From: Glomus cerebriforme
Taxonomy: Eukaryota > Glomeromycota > Glomeromycetes > Glomerales > Glomeraceae
Direction of reading: 5' to 3'
Assembly (NCBI GenBank): GCA_003550305.1
Contig: QKYT01000181.1
Location: forward strand, 127,482 to 191,481
Length of the DNA stretch: 64,000 nucleotides
Part shown: in pieces, positions 24,871 to 35,279 of the stretch
Layout: each line of letters begins with the position of its first letter
Numbering within the stretch: the first letter of the stretch is position 1
Translations under genes and position numbers: made by a program
Notes under the pieces: generated by a model
Told to the model about the DNA's origin: nothing
The model's input: the letters and a program-made list of their open reading frames with translations, nothing else
Databases searched by the model: none

Positions 24871-27250
24871 ATCCTAGTACCCCAATGATATATAAAGAGA
24901 ACAAAAGAACAGTAAAAGGCAACATGATCTACAGATCTAGAAGATAAGTTACGAAGTTTTGTCCATAGAGAAAGAGACCAAAAGATATAAAAAAAGAATA
25001 AATTGAACATAAATTATGGAGAAGAAGCAGCAAACAACCTAAAAAAATTTAATGATAATGGAAGAACTACAGAATTAAGCAAAACAAATATGAGAAAATA
25101 AATAAATCCTTAAAAGATAAGAAATAAAAAATGGAGTTGCATGGATTAAGGATAGAGAAAAACAAAATAGCAATAAAATCATTCAAAACAGAAATGAAGA
25201 CAAAAATTATAATTAAAGGAGGAAAAAAGAATTTTCAATTTGTTTGCTGTTGTAATCTCAAGACAATTGCTATGGATTTTCTATCAGACGCGTCGATATT
25301 ATATATTTGCAGATCATAATACATAATACAGTCAGCTTTTGGAGACATGTAATGTACGACTTCAACTAAATAACGGACAATTCTAATTGGAAAATTATTT
25401 ATTAATGTGTATATTAGTCCGTCAAATTCTATCTAGAAAGGAAGATATTATACAGAAGGAGTGGAAGAGAACAAAGTACTGTAAAAGCACATGGAGATGA
25501 CATAATGACTGAAATTTGGCATTAATAAAAAATATTGTTGAAGATGCATGAAAATATAAGATTAAAAATAATAACAAAAGAAGAATAATAAAGAGTGTCG
25601 GATAAAGTAATAAGCAATATTTGAATAAAGATAGTAAAATTAATGATTTATTTAGAATAGATTAGAAATATAGAAAAAAAATATAACTAGAAATAGATTT
25701 AATACTGATATTACTAATAATATAATAAGACTGTAACATTTTATTTGAAATTTTAAATAATTAATAAAGTAAGATTTAATTATTTAATTTATTATAAATC
25801 TTATGGTGAATATATGGTAATGTTGACCATAAACTTCACTATATTGAATTAATATAATAAACTATAATAGCAAAAAAATAGTTAATTAAGTAATACGATT
25901 AAATTAAAAAAAACAACAATTATATTCAAATAAATAAGTTTTATAAGATTATTTCCATTCCAAAATCTTTTTCCTAATATTTCTTCATCCAATATTTTAA
26001 AAAGGTCTGTTTAAAGTATTATCACAATTATAATTGTTGACATTTAAAACTCATCCCTTTGTGAATAATATGTAAAAATTAAAATTTTTCTTCTTAATAT
26101 TATTAATATTTATGGAAATAAATTATAAAGACTCAAATCATTGCCCTACAAGACTATGTCTTTTTACCAAACCCATTCCTTGGTTGTGGTTTCGCTAATA
26201 AGCAGATTCTACTTCATATTCTCGTCATTTACCGTGTCAACACCATTTCACAGACATCAAAATGCTATGTTTTGATCGGAAGGGTTAGATTACCATTATA
26301 TGAATATTGGAAATTATTGCCAAGATTATTAAAACTATGGAGTGAATTTCTTTTTTTTAAAGTCTCATTTAATATCTAATTTTATAAGGTGTTTGGGATG
26401 AAGATTTAGTTCTAAGTTGATTATACCATACTGTATATCAAGCTTTACCCGGCACATGCTAACCCTTCCAAGCCCAACAGAATTTAAGCTCAAATAAAGA
26501 AAATATCCAGTTTTCATTTTTTACAAGGTTTGACATAAACCACATTCATCGATATTTTGTTGTAAAAAATCCACATATCTTTCATGTCAATAAATACGTT
26601 ATCAGGCATTATATATACAATATATATAACCTTCAAACGTAGGTCCAATAAGCCCAATTCTTAGTTATTGTCATATTAATTAAAGGTTGTTCGCCAAATG
26701 GTTGATTAAACTGCATAAATATATTAAATATTAATATATACTTTTATTTATTTTAAAAGGAGATAATATAATTTTTAAAAAGAAAGAACACTAATTATTA
26801 TATCGCTTACCTGAAATCATTTTGAAATGCAGCAGGATTGATACTATATTTGCTTCTTTTTTAAATTATTATCGCTCTTAAATGGTCTTGTTAAAGACGA
26901 AGGATTTTTTTTTTTTTCACAAAATCGGATTTAATGTGTGATCTGCTTATCATGATTTTTTTTCCTTTTACCCTTACGCCAAAAAAAAAAAAAATTCTCA
27001 CGTTTACAGGTTTTTTTCCTTTGTTCTTTGATCTCGAGAAATTTATATTCTTTTAGTATGTATAGTAAACGTAAATAATTCACATGAAATTAGATTACAC
27101 ATGTTTAAGAAACCAGTAAAAACAAGATTTACACAAACACGAAATAATTTACCTGATAAGAAAATGTTAATGCAAGAAAAAAATGGATCTACAACTAATT
27201 TGATTAATTAATTGTAAACTCTAAAGCGGAGTAAAATTAGAAATTAACAA
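24871..27250. other. intergenic, partly purine-rich
   Basis: 24950-25700 is A/G-rich on the plus strand with many short Lys/Glu-type frames but no sustained ORF above 62 codons. This resembles the longer purine-rich relic at 49.5-51.5 kb. 25700-27250 is plain AT-rich sequence with nothing recognised. Confidence 0.4.
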
Positions 27251-27252
27251 TA

Positions 27253-27550
27253 GGCCTGTTCATTTCTGATTGATTGGGTTTTTGATCGGGTTTTGAGCCG
27301 ATAAATATTGGCTGATGGGATTGTGTAACTCGATCAGTGACCCGATTTTTCAGACCTAAAAAAAAGTGGTTTTTTTTTGATCACATTTTAAAAATGAGTA
27401 AAATCAACAAAAACAAATGTATTTATTGGTTGAAGTTGAAATTTTTTTGAGATCACGATCAGCCAACTCAACTCTGATTTTTGATCACATATTCGGATTG
27501 GTTAACAGATTTTGCGATCAAAAACCCGAACAATCAGAAATGAACAGGCC
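27253..27550. mobile_element. 298-bp MITE, TA-flanked
   Basis: Nearly perfect inverted ends GGCCTGTTCATTTCTGATTG(A/T)(T/C)GGGTTTTTGATC at 27253 and (reversed) ending at 27550, each bordered by TA. The interior repeats GATC(A/G)-type words. Similar ends occur at 28172-28452. Confidence 0.7.
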
Positions 27551-28171
27551 TATTAATATTAAATATGTGACAAATAGAATTTCGCATACCGAATGCGGCG
27601 TGAAAATAATTAATAATAAAAATTTTCTCGTTTCTCCGCGTAAATTTTTTCAATGGACTGGATATGTACATGTTATAATTTTTTTTTTCTGAACTTTAAT
27701 ATGCAATTTCTTTGTTAATAAGGAATGAAAGAAACTTGTGCTTGATTCAAATTTTGTGATTGTAAAAGAACTCGTGCTTGATTGATTATATAAAAAGAAG
27801 TTTGTCTCGACCTTCTTTTCAAAAAATCAAAAAAAAAAATTATACATAAAATTTTACTCTCACACATTTTACATAACAAAAATCAGAATATCTGATACAA
27901 AATTAAATTTATTTATAAATTTCAAAATTTAAACCTAGTTCTCGTATATAAACTAAGAATTTGAAATGACCCAACAATTCTATTAAATTCGCAGTGTCGA
28001 AACACGGCAGATTGGCTACTCCTCATACACAGAATATAGGATCGAACTCTTTCAAGGGGTGAAGCTAGCAACGTTTTATAGTGTTGCTTTATTTATTTTG
28101 TTATAAAACAAATTCAACATGTTCAACATCAGACATTTTATTTTAATATTATTTTAATTTTATAATACATA

Positions 28172-28452
28172 AGCCTTTTTCAGTTCTAGATCGGACCGGA
28201 TTGATCGCAAAATGTGCCCTTAAATTATTGGTTACTAAACCGATCAGCGGTCAGTCAAACCGATCCACGAAAATAGGTGTTCACCTCTGATCGATTTTGA
28301 TAAACTAATGTGACGCGTGCTAGTGGCCAATCATATCTATTGTTTATGATACGATCTGATCGAGCCGTACAAATTGTGCTCAATTGTGACTATGATTTGA
28401 TTGGTTACTTTTTTTTTCGGTCCGAACGATCCGATCTAGAACTGAACAGGGC
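28172..28452. mobile_element. 281-bp MITE related to 27253-27550
   Basis: Inverted ends read AGCCTTTTTCAGTTCTAGAT then CGGACCG on the left, and AGCCCTGTTCAGTTCTAGAT then CGGATCG on the reversed right. TA lies outside both ends (28170-28171 and 28453-28454). The shared (A/G)GCC(T)TGTTCA(G/T)TTC start marks it as the same broad family as the copy 620 bp upstream. Confidence 0.65.
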
Positions 28453-28946
28453 TATAGTTTTCATATATACCAAAATATATTTCCTTTTTTTTAACATATG
28501 TACCGTTGGATTGTCCGAATTCCGAATATTTAAAAAACTAAAAAAAGAATTCAAAATGTAACACAAATTTATTGTAAAACACGTGAAATCACAACAATGC
28601 ATATTATTGGTCGATCACGCGTGCGAACAGACGTCCTCGGACAAATTAATTTTAAAAAATCGTGTAAATTTAAATTGTGTGACCGTTCCTTTATTGGGAT
28701 ACCATATTCAGAGTATTGAATACATCCTAAAATTTGATTGGTCAATCATGTGATATGACGCACTAACGCGCTATTTAAATGTTTGACGTGTTATTTTAAA
28801 TGATCGACGTGTTATTTTTTTTTTAACTCTAACTCTTTGGCAATTTACAATGCGCTTAGTAGAGGTAGGAATTAATATTTCACAATATATATATATATAT
28901 GCTGTACTCATATAAACAACAATCTTTATTTATATTTTAAATAAAT
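28453..28946. other. intergenic before the SMC4-hinge fragment
   Basis: Noncoding. A short direct repeat TT(T)GACGTGTTATTTTA / TCGACGTGTTATTTTT lies near 28780-28820, and an (AT)n tract at 28885-28900. No promoter element assigned. Confidence 0.35.
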
Positions 28947-29558
28947 ATGAAGAAAAAACAGGAAAAAGTGAATAGTACGAAAGATTACATCACCTTGATA
29001 AAACTTAGAAATAAAGGACATCTAGAAGGATTCTATGTAAGATTCGCCAAAACATTTTATAATTGGTTTAACTGATATATACTAACTAAATCATTCAATT
29101 TTGTCAATTAGGGCCGTTTGGGTAACCTTGGTGCCATAGATGAAAAATATGATATTGCAGTTTCAACTGGCTGTCCTAATTTGAATTATTTTGTAATTGA
29201 AGATATTGATGCAGCGGAGAGATGTTATGACAATACTAGAGATATTCCTTTGGGTCACATAAAGCTTATGATTTTGAAAGACATAAAATCTGATGTGCGA
29301 CCAATACAAACACCAGAAAATGTTCCTCGTCTTTTCGATCTTATTGAACCAAAAGAAGATCGATTTGCACCGATATTTTATAAGTTATGTGGAGATACAT
29401 TAGTAGCCAATGATCTCCAACAAGCCATTAGAATCGCGCATGGTGAAGGTGGTGAAGGTAAATGGCGCATAGTAACTTTAGACGGCGAATTGATTGAAAA
29501 ATCAGGTCGTATAAACAGATGCGAAGTGAAGAAAGGCGCTATAATTTTAAAATTATGA
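28947..29558 (+). pseudogene. partial SMC4-type gene: hinge domain only
   Basis: Two exons, 28947-29036 and 29112-29558, encode 178 aa. The product starts within a charged segment, then enters the condensin SMC4 hinge: GHLEGFYGRLGNLGAIDEKY, DIAVSTGCPNLNYFVIEDID, then PENVPRLFDLIEPKEDRF, FYKLCGDTLVANDLQQA, GKWRIVTLDGELI. SMC4 proteins are about 1300 aa with ATPase heads at both ends; here heads and coils are absent. After the stop, another frame still reads ELEQDRD-like coil sequence (about 29575-29600), so the gene is a frameshifted partial duplicate rather than a designed mini-protein. A retained intron means DNA-level duplication, not retrocopying. It may still be expressed, as the hinge frame is fully open. 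Confidence 0.7.
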
Positions 29559-29640
29559 CACCCAAAACAGTAGGAGAACTGGAACAAGATAGAGATGGTA
29601 TGGAAATATTTATATGTTAATTTAAAAATTTTAGATTTTT

Positions 29641-29993
29641 TTGAAAAATTTAGAGTATAGAATTGTATTAAATCTAGCATGTATATTTTATCCTGATATT
29701 ACACAAATAGATTGTATTAAATAAAAAAGTTTAATTTTTTGATTTAATACATATAACATGAGTATCACATATCTTATTAAAAGCAAAAACCCAAAATACT
29801 TATTATTAACAGTTAAGTCATAATATTTTTTTATAATTCACAACTTTAATGCAATGGAGGAGATGTTGAGGGGATATTAAACAAAATTTAAAGTTGTGAA
29901 AAAATATGATCATTAGCTCACAAGTTAAAGTTGTGAAGAAATTTTATGTATAATGCACAAGTTGGGGGGATAACAGAGGGGATAAATGGACTA
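29641..29993. other. intergenic with short inverted repeats
   Basis: Noncoding. Short complementary pairs (CACAACTTTAA and TTAAAGTTGTG at about 29838-29930) and G-rich runs (GAGGGGAT, GGGGGGATAACAGAGGGG). No gene seen. Confidence 0.35.
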
Positions 29994-30626
29994 GTGCTGT
30001 TAAGTCAACTCCAGTTAACAATAAAAAACCAAATGTTTTTTATAAGAGCTTTGCTCTTATGTGATCACGGTTTATATAAACTTTCATGAGCTATTACGAT
30101 GCAGTCCAGTTGATTTAACATCACTAGAAAGATATTAAGTTCGTCTCCTCTTGTACAACATCTAGTTTATTAAGTTATAATAAGATAACCTATTAGTTCG
30201 TCTTCTGATATCTACCTATACGCCTAAACGTTGTGCCTAACATTGTAGCTTTGCGGGTCATTTCCGAGTTACTTCCAAAGACCAGCACTAGCGTACCTCA
30301 TTCTAAAAGGCTAAACCAGTCACGATCCTACGGATCAAAGAGATTGTAGACAATTACAGCGCATGCAATTTACGTCTGATCAGAAAATATCTTATACATG
30401 TAATACTTAGTTATCGACACATTTTTAAGCCCATTTGTCGCTAAGTTCTCCGACTTTTTATTTTCTGAGTTATTTGTCTTTGAAGACAGGGTATGCATCA
30501 GTCTCCACCTAACTAACTTCATAAGTTATATTCAGTGATGTTAAATTAACTTAGAACTACATCATAAGAGCTCATGAAAAATAATTGGCTGTTATCACCT
30601 GGTTAATGGCGTCGACTTAACAACGC
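29994..30626. mobile_element. foldback element with long imperfect terminal inverted repeats
   Basis: The left arm starts GTGCTGTTAAGTCAACTCCA and the right arm, reversed, GCGTTGTTAAGTCGACGCCA, each next to TA. The arms extend over 100 bp: left TTTCATGAGCTATTACGATG...TTTAACATCACT (30075-30125) pairs with the right-hand AGTGATGTTAAATT...CATAAGAGCTCATGAAA (30533-30580). The centre is unrelated noncoding DNA. Confidence 0.6.
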
Positions 30627-30672
30627 TAGTTATATTCATAAACCGGAGCCATAATGATATTCTTCCCAGACA

Positions 30673-31005
30673 ATGAACTCATTTCCCAATAATGGACCCG
30701 TAGATTACAAGAATAAACATTTATTGGAACGCGTCAAACATGATGCACTGAGGACGTTTTTACGGATGAGACGTACAGTACACAGTGATTTATCTGGAAA
30801 ACTGGTAGTTCAAGATTTTACCGCCAATGGTTACAGAGTATTCGACTTGAGATTCTATAGAAATAACCCATGTAAGACAAAATACTCTGTGCTCTCTGTT
30901 CCCATCCGGATGATTAGGGTCAATTTAACAATGCTAGAGAAGACTTTAGAATATTCAATTTCTTATCATCATCCTTCGTTTCGAAGACAACTATTCACCT
31001 TTTAA
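30673..31005 (+). CDS. hypothetical 110-aa ORF
   Basis: A single open frame with an ATG start. The product is basic with a mixed composition (HLLERVKHDALRTFLRMRRT, GYRVFDLRFYRNNP) and no signal peptide, membrane segment or motif that I recognise. It begins 47 bp after the foldback element and might be part of a larger decayed gene. Ordinary codon-level features cannot separate a real gene from chance here. Confidence 0.25.
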   Translation: MNSFPNNGPVDYKNKHLLERVKHDALRTFLRMRRTVHSDLSGKLVVQDFTANGYRVFDLRFYRNNPCKTKYSVLSVPIRMIRVNLTMLEKTLEYSISYHHPSFRRQLFTF

Positions 31006-31420
31006 GTACAATGTTTCCTAAAAGTAGTAGATTAAACCAAGGGTGATCTTAAAGTGTAACCAATAATGATTTATTAATAGATTGTATTGTGCAAAAAATA
31101 GATGTACTGCGGTTATGCGAATCACATGATTAAAATTTCGCTTTTTCTCAACTGGATATAACGGATGGTAATCTATTCATTAAAAAAAATACCCGAGAGT
31201 ATTTTCTTGTTTAAAATCATTTTACTAATATAAGATGATCAAATGTAAAAGCAAAAAATCAGATTGGATAATAATGTGTAATACACTGAACATAAGTACA
31301 TCTGCATTTAACCTATAAAAAGATATAACAAGAGAGGTTTTACCTTCTCCAGGAAAAAACCAAATGATTTTGAAGTACTCGATGTACTTTGTTCTGTATG
31401 AACTAATTTGTTTAGAGTTT
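31006..31420. other. intergenic, nothing recognised
   Basis: No coding signal. An open minus-strand frame over 31225-31554 runs across the Helitron-like end and is not considered a gene. Confidence 0.4.
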
Positions 31421-31449
31421 ACTAGCAAAACCCGTTGCTTTGCACCGGG
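31421..31449 (-). mobile_element. Helitron-like 3' terminus, reverse orientation
   Basis: Read on the minus strand, a near-perfect hairpin CCCGGTGCAAAGCAACGGG is followed by TTTTG and CTAG, then T. It matches the end at 5628-5658 in stem, loop and terminal tetranucleotide. The body of the element would extend to the right; no Helitron protein is seen there. Confidence 0.45.
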
Positions 31450-32100
31450 ATCAATGAGCTTAAACCAATATAGTAAATCATGTACATAAAAAATATTCCA
31501 GAAATAAGCTGTGATACAAACAAAAAAAATATTCAGGGAAATTAGATCCCACATATTGGTATCAACAGGTAGCTTAAAATTTTTTTGTTTATAATTAGAA
31601 TTTTATAACTAATATTGATATCAATGCCAAGCAAAAAAAAAAAAAAAAAAAATATTGGCTATATTAAAATGATATAAATTATGTTTACAATTTANGTTAT
31701 TAAACACTTTGAAAGAATCAATATTTTTGGTCTGACAGTCCTGATGATTCTCGCATAGTATAAGAACTTTTAAAAAATTTTTTCATGTTGATTTATCAAA
31801 AAAAAATAAAGGTTTATAAGATATCCGAGTTACAGTATAAATTAAAAAAAAACCAAAAAGTAATTAACAATCACGCTACCTACCAGTTCGTCGCAGTACG
31901 CCATTTCATTTCACCTAAAATATCTGATATGGAATAGATTAGGCGCAGATGGCGCAGATGAATATTAATGATATAGATTATAACTCACTAACAACTTCCA
32001 AATTACCCTAGTTGCTACTATAACAGGAATTGATTTATCTGATAATCGAAAAATTATTAATCATAGCTGTCATAGGATAGCAATACAAATACTCAAAGAT
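31450..32100. other. intergenic, nothing recognised
   Basis: Contains a poly(A) run near 31635-31652 and one N at 31695. No coding signal. Confidence 0.4.
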
Positions 32101-32104
32101 GGCA

Positions 32105-32640
32105 GAAGATGAAATTATGGAATTTTCTGGACATAGATCATGAGAAGGAGTGAGAACTTACAAAAGCTCAGAGGAAGCAAGAAAAATTAAAAATACAATT
32201 AGTTTAATACCTTTGGATTTTGAAGATATTGAAATAGAAGAAATAGAATACTTTCCTGGAAATTCATGGGCTAATTTAAATGAAAATGGCAGTGATTCAG
32301 ATTGTTTAGGTAATAACAAAATAAGTTTCAACTGTAATTACAAAAAAAAAATTATTAAATTTCTTTATTTTTAGATGCAAATGAAGAGCAGGAAAAGATG
32401 TTTTTAATTAATAACCAACAAAGTCAAGATTCATGTATTGAATAGTATTCAAGTCCAAATGAAGATTTGTCAAAATCTGATGAAGGCATGAAGCAGATTC
32501 TAGTGAAAATTCAGATTCAAATAAAAATTACAATGTAATGCATATAAATAACAAAGGTAAAAATTATTTATTTGTGCATTATTAATTAACTGAATTATAC
32601 ATTTAATTTTCAATTTTTTAAAAAATAGCTAAAAAATGAT
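32105..32640 (+). pseudogene. decayed acidic N-terminal segment of a lineage-specific gene
   Basis: Plus-strand frames read EEARKIKNTISLIPLDFEDI, EIEEIEYFPGNSWANLNENG and, after a plausible intron (GTAATAAC at about 32310 to TTTTTAG at 32374), DANEEQEKMFLINNQQSQDS. Stops and frame changes interrupt it. A second intron remnant (GTAAAAATT to AAAATAG) follows. It probably belongs with the A32-like ATPase remains just downstream as one broken gene. Confidence 0.45.
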
Positions 32641-32769
32641 AAACTCTAAAAGATATTTCTAATTTAAAGCAATTCTCTGAAAATTCTGATTGTGCAAGTA
32701 CTGTATATTCTTGCATTTTTTTTTGTTTTTTTTTTCAAAGATAATTATTCCATTTATTTGGTCACTACC

Positions 32770-33248
32770 TTAAGGAACTGAAATATTTATACCTCCAGAA
32801 TTGTTATCGAATCATTGCTAATAGCTTCAAGCCATATTATGAGAATATTACATTTTGGGCAATAAAGCCTGATAAAATTCCAAATGTAAATTCGTTCTTC
32901 CCTGCAAGAAGCACAGTAGCTATTTTTGAGGATGCATGCAGTGAATCCAAGAAGGTGTAAGAAAAGATTGTTCCTTATTTTAACTGAAGGACGCCATTCC
33001 AATATAAGTTCAATATATGTAATGCAAAGCTTTTTGACTGTCCGTCAATAATACAAAAAAATTTGGATTACATTGTGCTCTTCAATAGAAGTTGCAACAC
33101 AAATGACCTTGCCAGGATTCTTTGCCGATATGTTGATAACTGGTGCGATGCAGTCAAGTTCATTGATAAATATCTACATAATAGACAATTCATTGTGATT
33201 AATCTAACAAGAGAAAAAGATGACCCATTATTTTTATGCGTTAATTAG
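32770..33248 (+). pseudogene. A32-like packaging-type ATPase fragment
   Basis: Three successive plus-strand frames give the C-terminal half of an A32/FtsK-HerA-type ATPase. The first has STVAIFEDA, a Walker-B-like strand, the second SSIYVMQSF (usual YVTQS sensor), and the third LDYIVLFNR then QFIVINLTREKDD. Two frameshifts and two in-frame stops separate them, and the Walker A half is missing. Such ATPases package DNA in large DNA viruses and Polinton-type elements, and related copies are, as I recall, common in Rhizophagus genomes. Whether this one derives from a virus, a transposon or a host family cannot be decided here. The gene is not functional. Confidence 0.5.
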
Positions 33249-33302
33249 GATACGCCACTTATTAGCTAATAGAATGCTTTGTATATACTAACCCTTCACT
33301 AA

Positions 33303-33890
33303 TCATAAACTATGCAAGTGAGTAGGTTGAAATGTATATTTTTTCTGAACTTCTAGGTCATATTCAGATTCACTACGCCATTTCGCCCATAAATCTCTCT
33401 CACTATTACCAGAATAAGTTTTTGGTTCTATAGTTATATCACTATGCTTTATTTTGGAAAGGATCTGATCAACAAAAGCAATAATTTTTCTATCCTTAGC
33501 AGAAATAATATCCTCCAGATTCTGGCATTTATTCTCTAACAGGTCAATGGACTTTTCAGCTGATGCAATAGCTTTTCTCGTATCAGGAATTATACTTTTT
33601 TGATAATTAGGTAACTTTCTCACCACTCTCTTTCAAAGACCTGGTCATAGCTACCTCGTAAGACTTATACTGTTCTTGCAAATTGAAAAGCTCTTCAATC
33701 TTTTTTTTCCAATACCTGCTTTAATATACACAATTCCTCATTTTCTTGCCTTAGTAAAGTTTCACAGTTGCTAGTAATAGGCTCAGTCCCTTTGGGTCCC
33801 TTCATCTTCTGATGCTCCTTTTTCTTAATATAATTTTTAACTGCCTTATTTATCAAATCTTCTACTTCAAGGTGAATACTACTTGCCTAT
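33303..33890 (-). pseudogene. decayed coiled-coil gene
   Basis: Minus-strand frames encode a coiled coil, read from about 33890 down: EVEDLINKAVKNYIKKKEHQ, NCETLLRQENEELCILKQVL, IEELFNLQEQYKSYEVAMTR, then KAIASAEKSIDLLENKCQNL and ILSKIKHSDITIEPKTY. At least one frameshift and one stop break it. Heptads rich in Leu/Ile with Glu/Lys are clear. The style matches the N-terminal coil of the intact gene at 44763-46028, but no direct identity is claimed. Confidence 0.45.
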
Positions 33891-34329
33891 TCTAGCGATA
33901 ACAGATATTTTTGAGATGTAAGGCATCGCCATATATTTATTTTGATAGATCGAGGAAGTTGGTTAAGTTGCTTCGAGTAATATATGTGAAAAGATGGTGT
34001 CAGTATATTATTAGTCATTTTATACATAAAATAAAAAATTCTAAGAATCTAAGAATTCTGGGCATTCTCTGCATTCGGGTAATTAGTGTAAATAAATTTA
34101 CGTGCCAATATCACGAATTACATCACATCTGCTAGGGGATTAGCTAGGTTCTGATCACATGATCAATGGCTTAATGGTTTTTATTATATGATACAGATAG
34201 CAAATTTTCTTGGCAAATTTCAGCCGGCGTCCCAGCCAAAAAACACATTTTTTATTAGTTCACGAACATTTATTTGTGAAATAGACTATCAGGGTCAGTT
34301 TTATTATAATACAAATAATACATTTATGA

Positions 34330-35275
34330 CTGAAGATACTAAAGCTAAAGAATAGGCTTTTCTATAATTTCATAACATCTGCCAGTAGTATCCCAAAACC
34401 TAGCACTCATCTGCACATTTTTAAACTCCCTGTCATGCTAGAAATGGATGACATTTAACCCCCTCTCCTAGAGCTTTTCATATGGCCAGTATGGATTGGT
34501 TATAATATAATCTTCATAAGAGAAGTGTACAATCCAGATCTCTCAAGGATGAAGTTGCTCTTCATACTTAAACACTTGCTCAAAATGGCCATTTAGTTTG
34601 GGAATGGATGCTGCCGCCAATAGTTTGAGGAGAGCTTCCAGATGAGGACTATCAGGATTTTTTATAGTTAGATCACAATAAAGATGATGGTAGTTCCCAT
34701 CATCACAAACTTGTTCAAGGTGCCACTGGCTAGTAATCTCATATCCATGATCTTTCTTAACTAATTCACTAGGATCCAGTACATTTCAGCATTATATGTA
34801 CTTTCTCTTAGAACTTTGATATAATACTCAGAATTCACATACAAATGATTAGAACTTTTATATGAGCAGGAAGAACCTAGTGATATTATACCTTGGTCAA
34901 AGTCACGTACTGCAGTCTTTAAAATTTCTAAAATATTTATAGACCCATCATTCCATAATGGAATATCTGCAGAAACATCTAAAACCTTGCTAATACTTCA
35001 TTTTTTTAGCAACAGGAGCAGAAGAAATTAACAAATCTGGTTTTAGAGGGACTGGCTTCTTTATTACCTCTTCTTGTAAGTTAAAAGTATCGGCTAAAGG
35101 TTTGCGACTTTTTTTCTATTGACTTATATAAAAAATAGATAAATCAGATCCCCTCAATAATAAGTATCATCATTGGGAATAATAGAATAAAAAATAATAT
35201 TTTTAGAATGGTGATACCAGAAGTAACAACCACATATTTTAAATAACATGCCCAAAACACAGAATATTACTCAAT
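34330..35275 (-). pseudogene. 3' part of a broken SAM-domain-family gene
   Basis: Minus-strand frames contain HGYEITSQWHLEQVCDDGNY, HHLYCDLTIKNPDSPHLEAL, then GHFEQVFKYEEQLHPREIWI, VHFSYEDYIITNPYWPYEKL and FKNVQMSARFWDTTG, interrupted by several stops. The LYCDLTI and WIVHFS strands look like an alpha/beta nuclease-like fold, and I recognise the pattern from a large Rhizophagus family. The matching 5' part lies beyond a 1.7-kb transposon at 37012-37695, so the insertion split it. Not functional. Confidence 0.45.
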
Positions 35276-35279
35276 ATCA

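Noticed and set aside
27417..27692. 91-codon frame
   Set aside because: Starts inside a MITE and runs out of it; only a chance opening.
32787..33002. Minus-strand frame with two CxxC pairs, like a zinc ribbon
   Set aside because: The plus strand carries a better-supported A32-like ATPase relic; the Cys pairs are complements of its codons.
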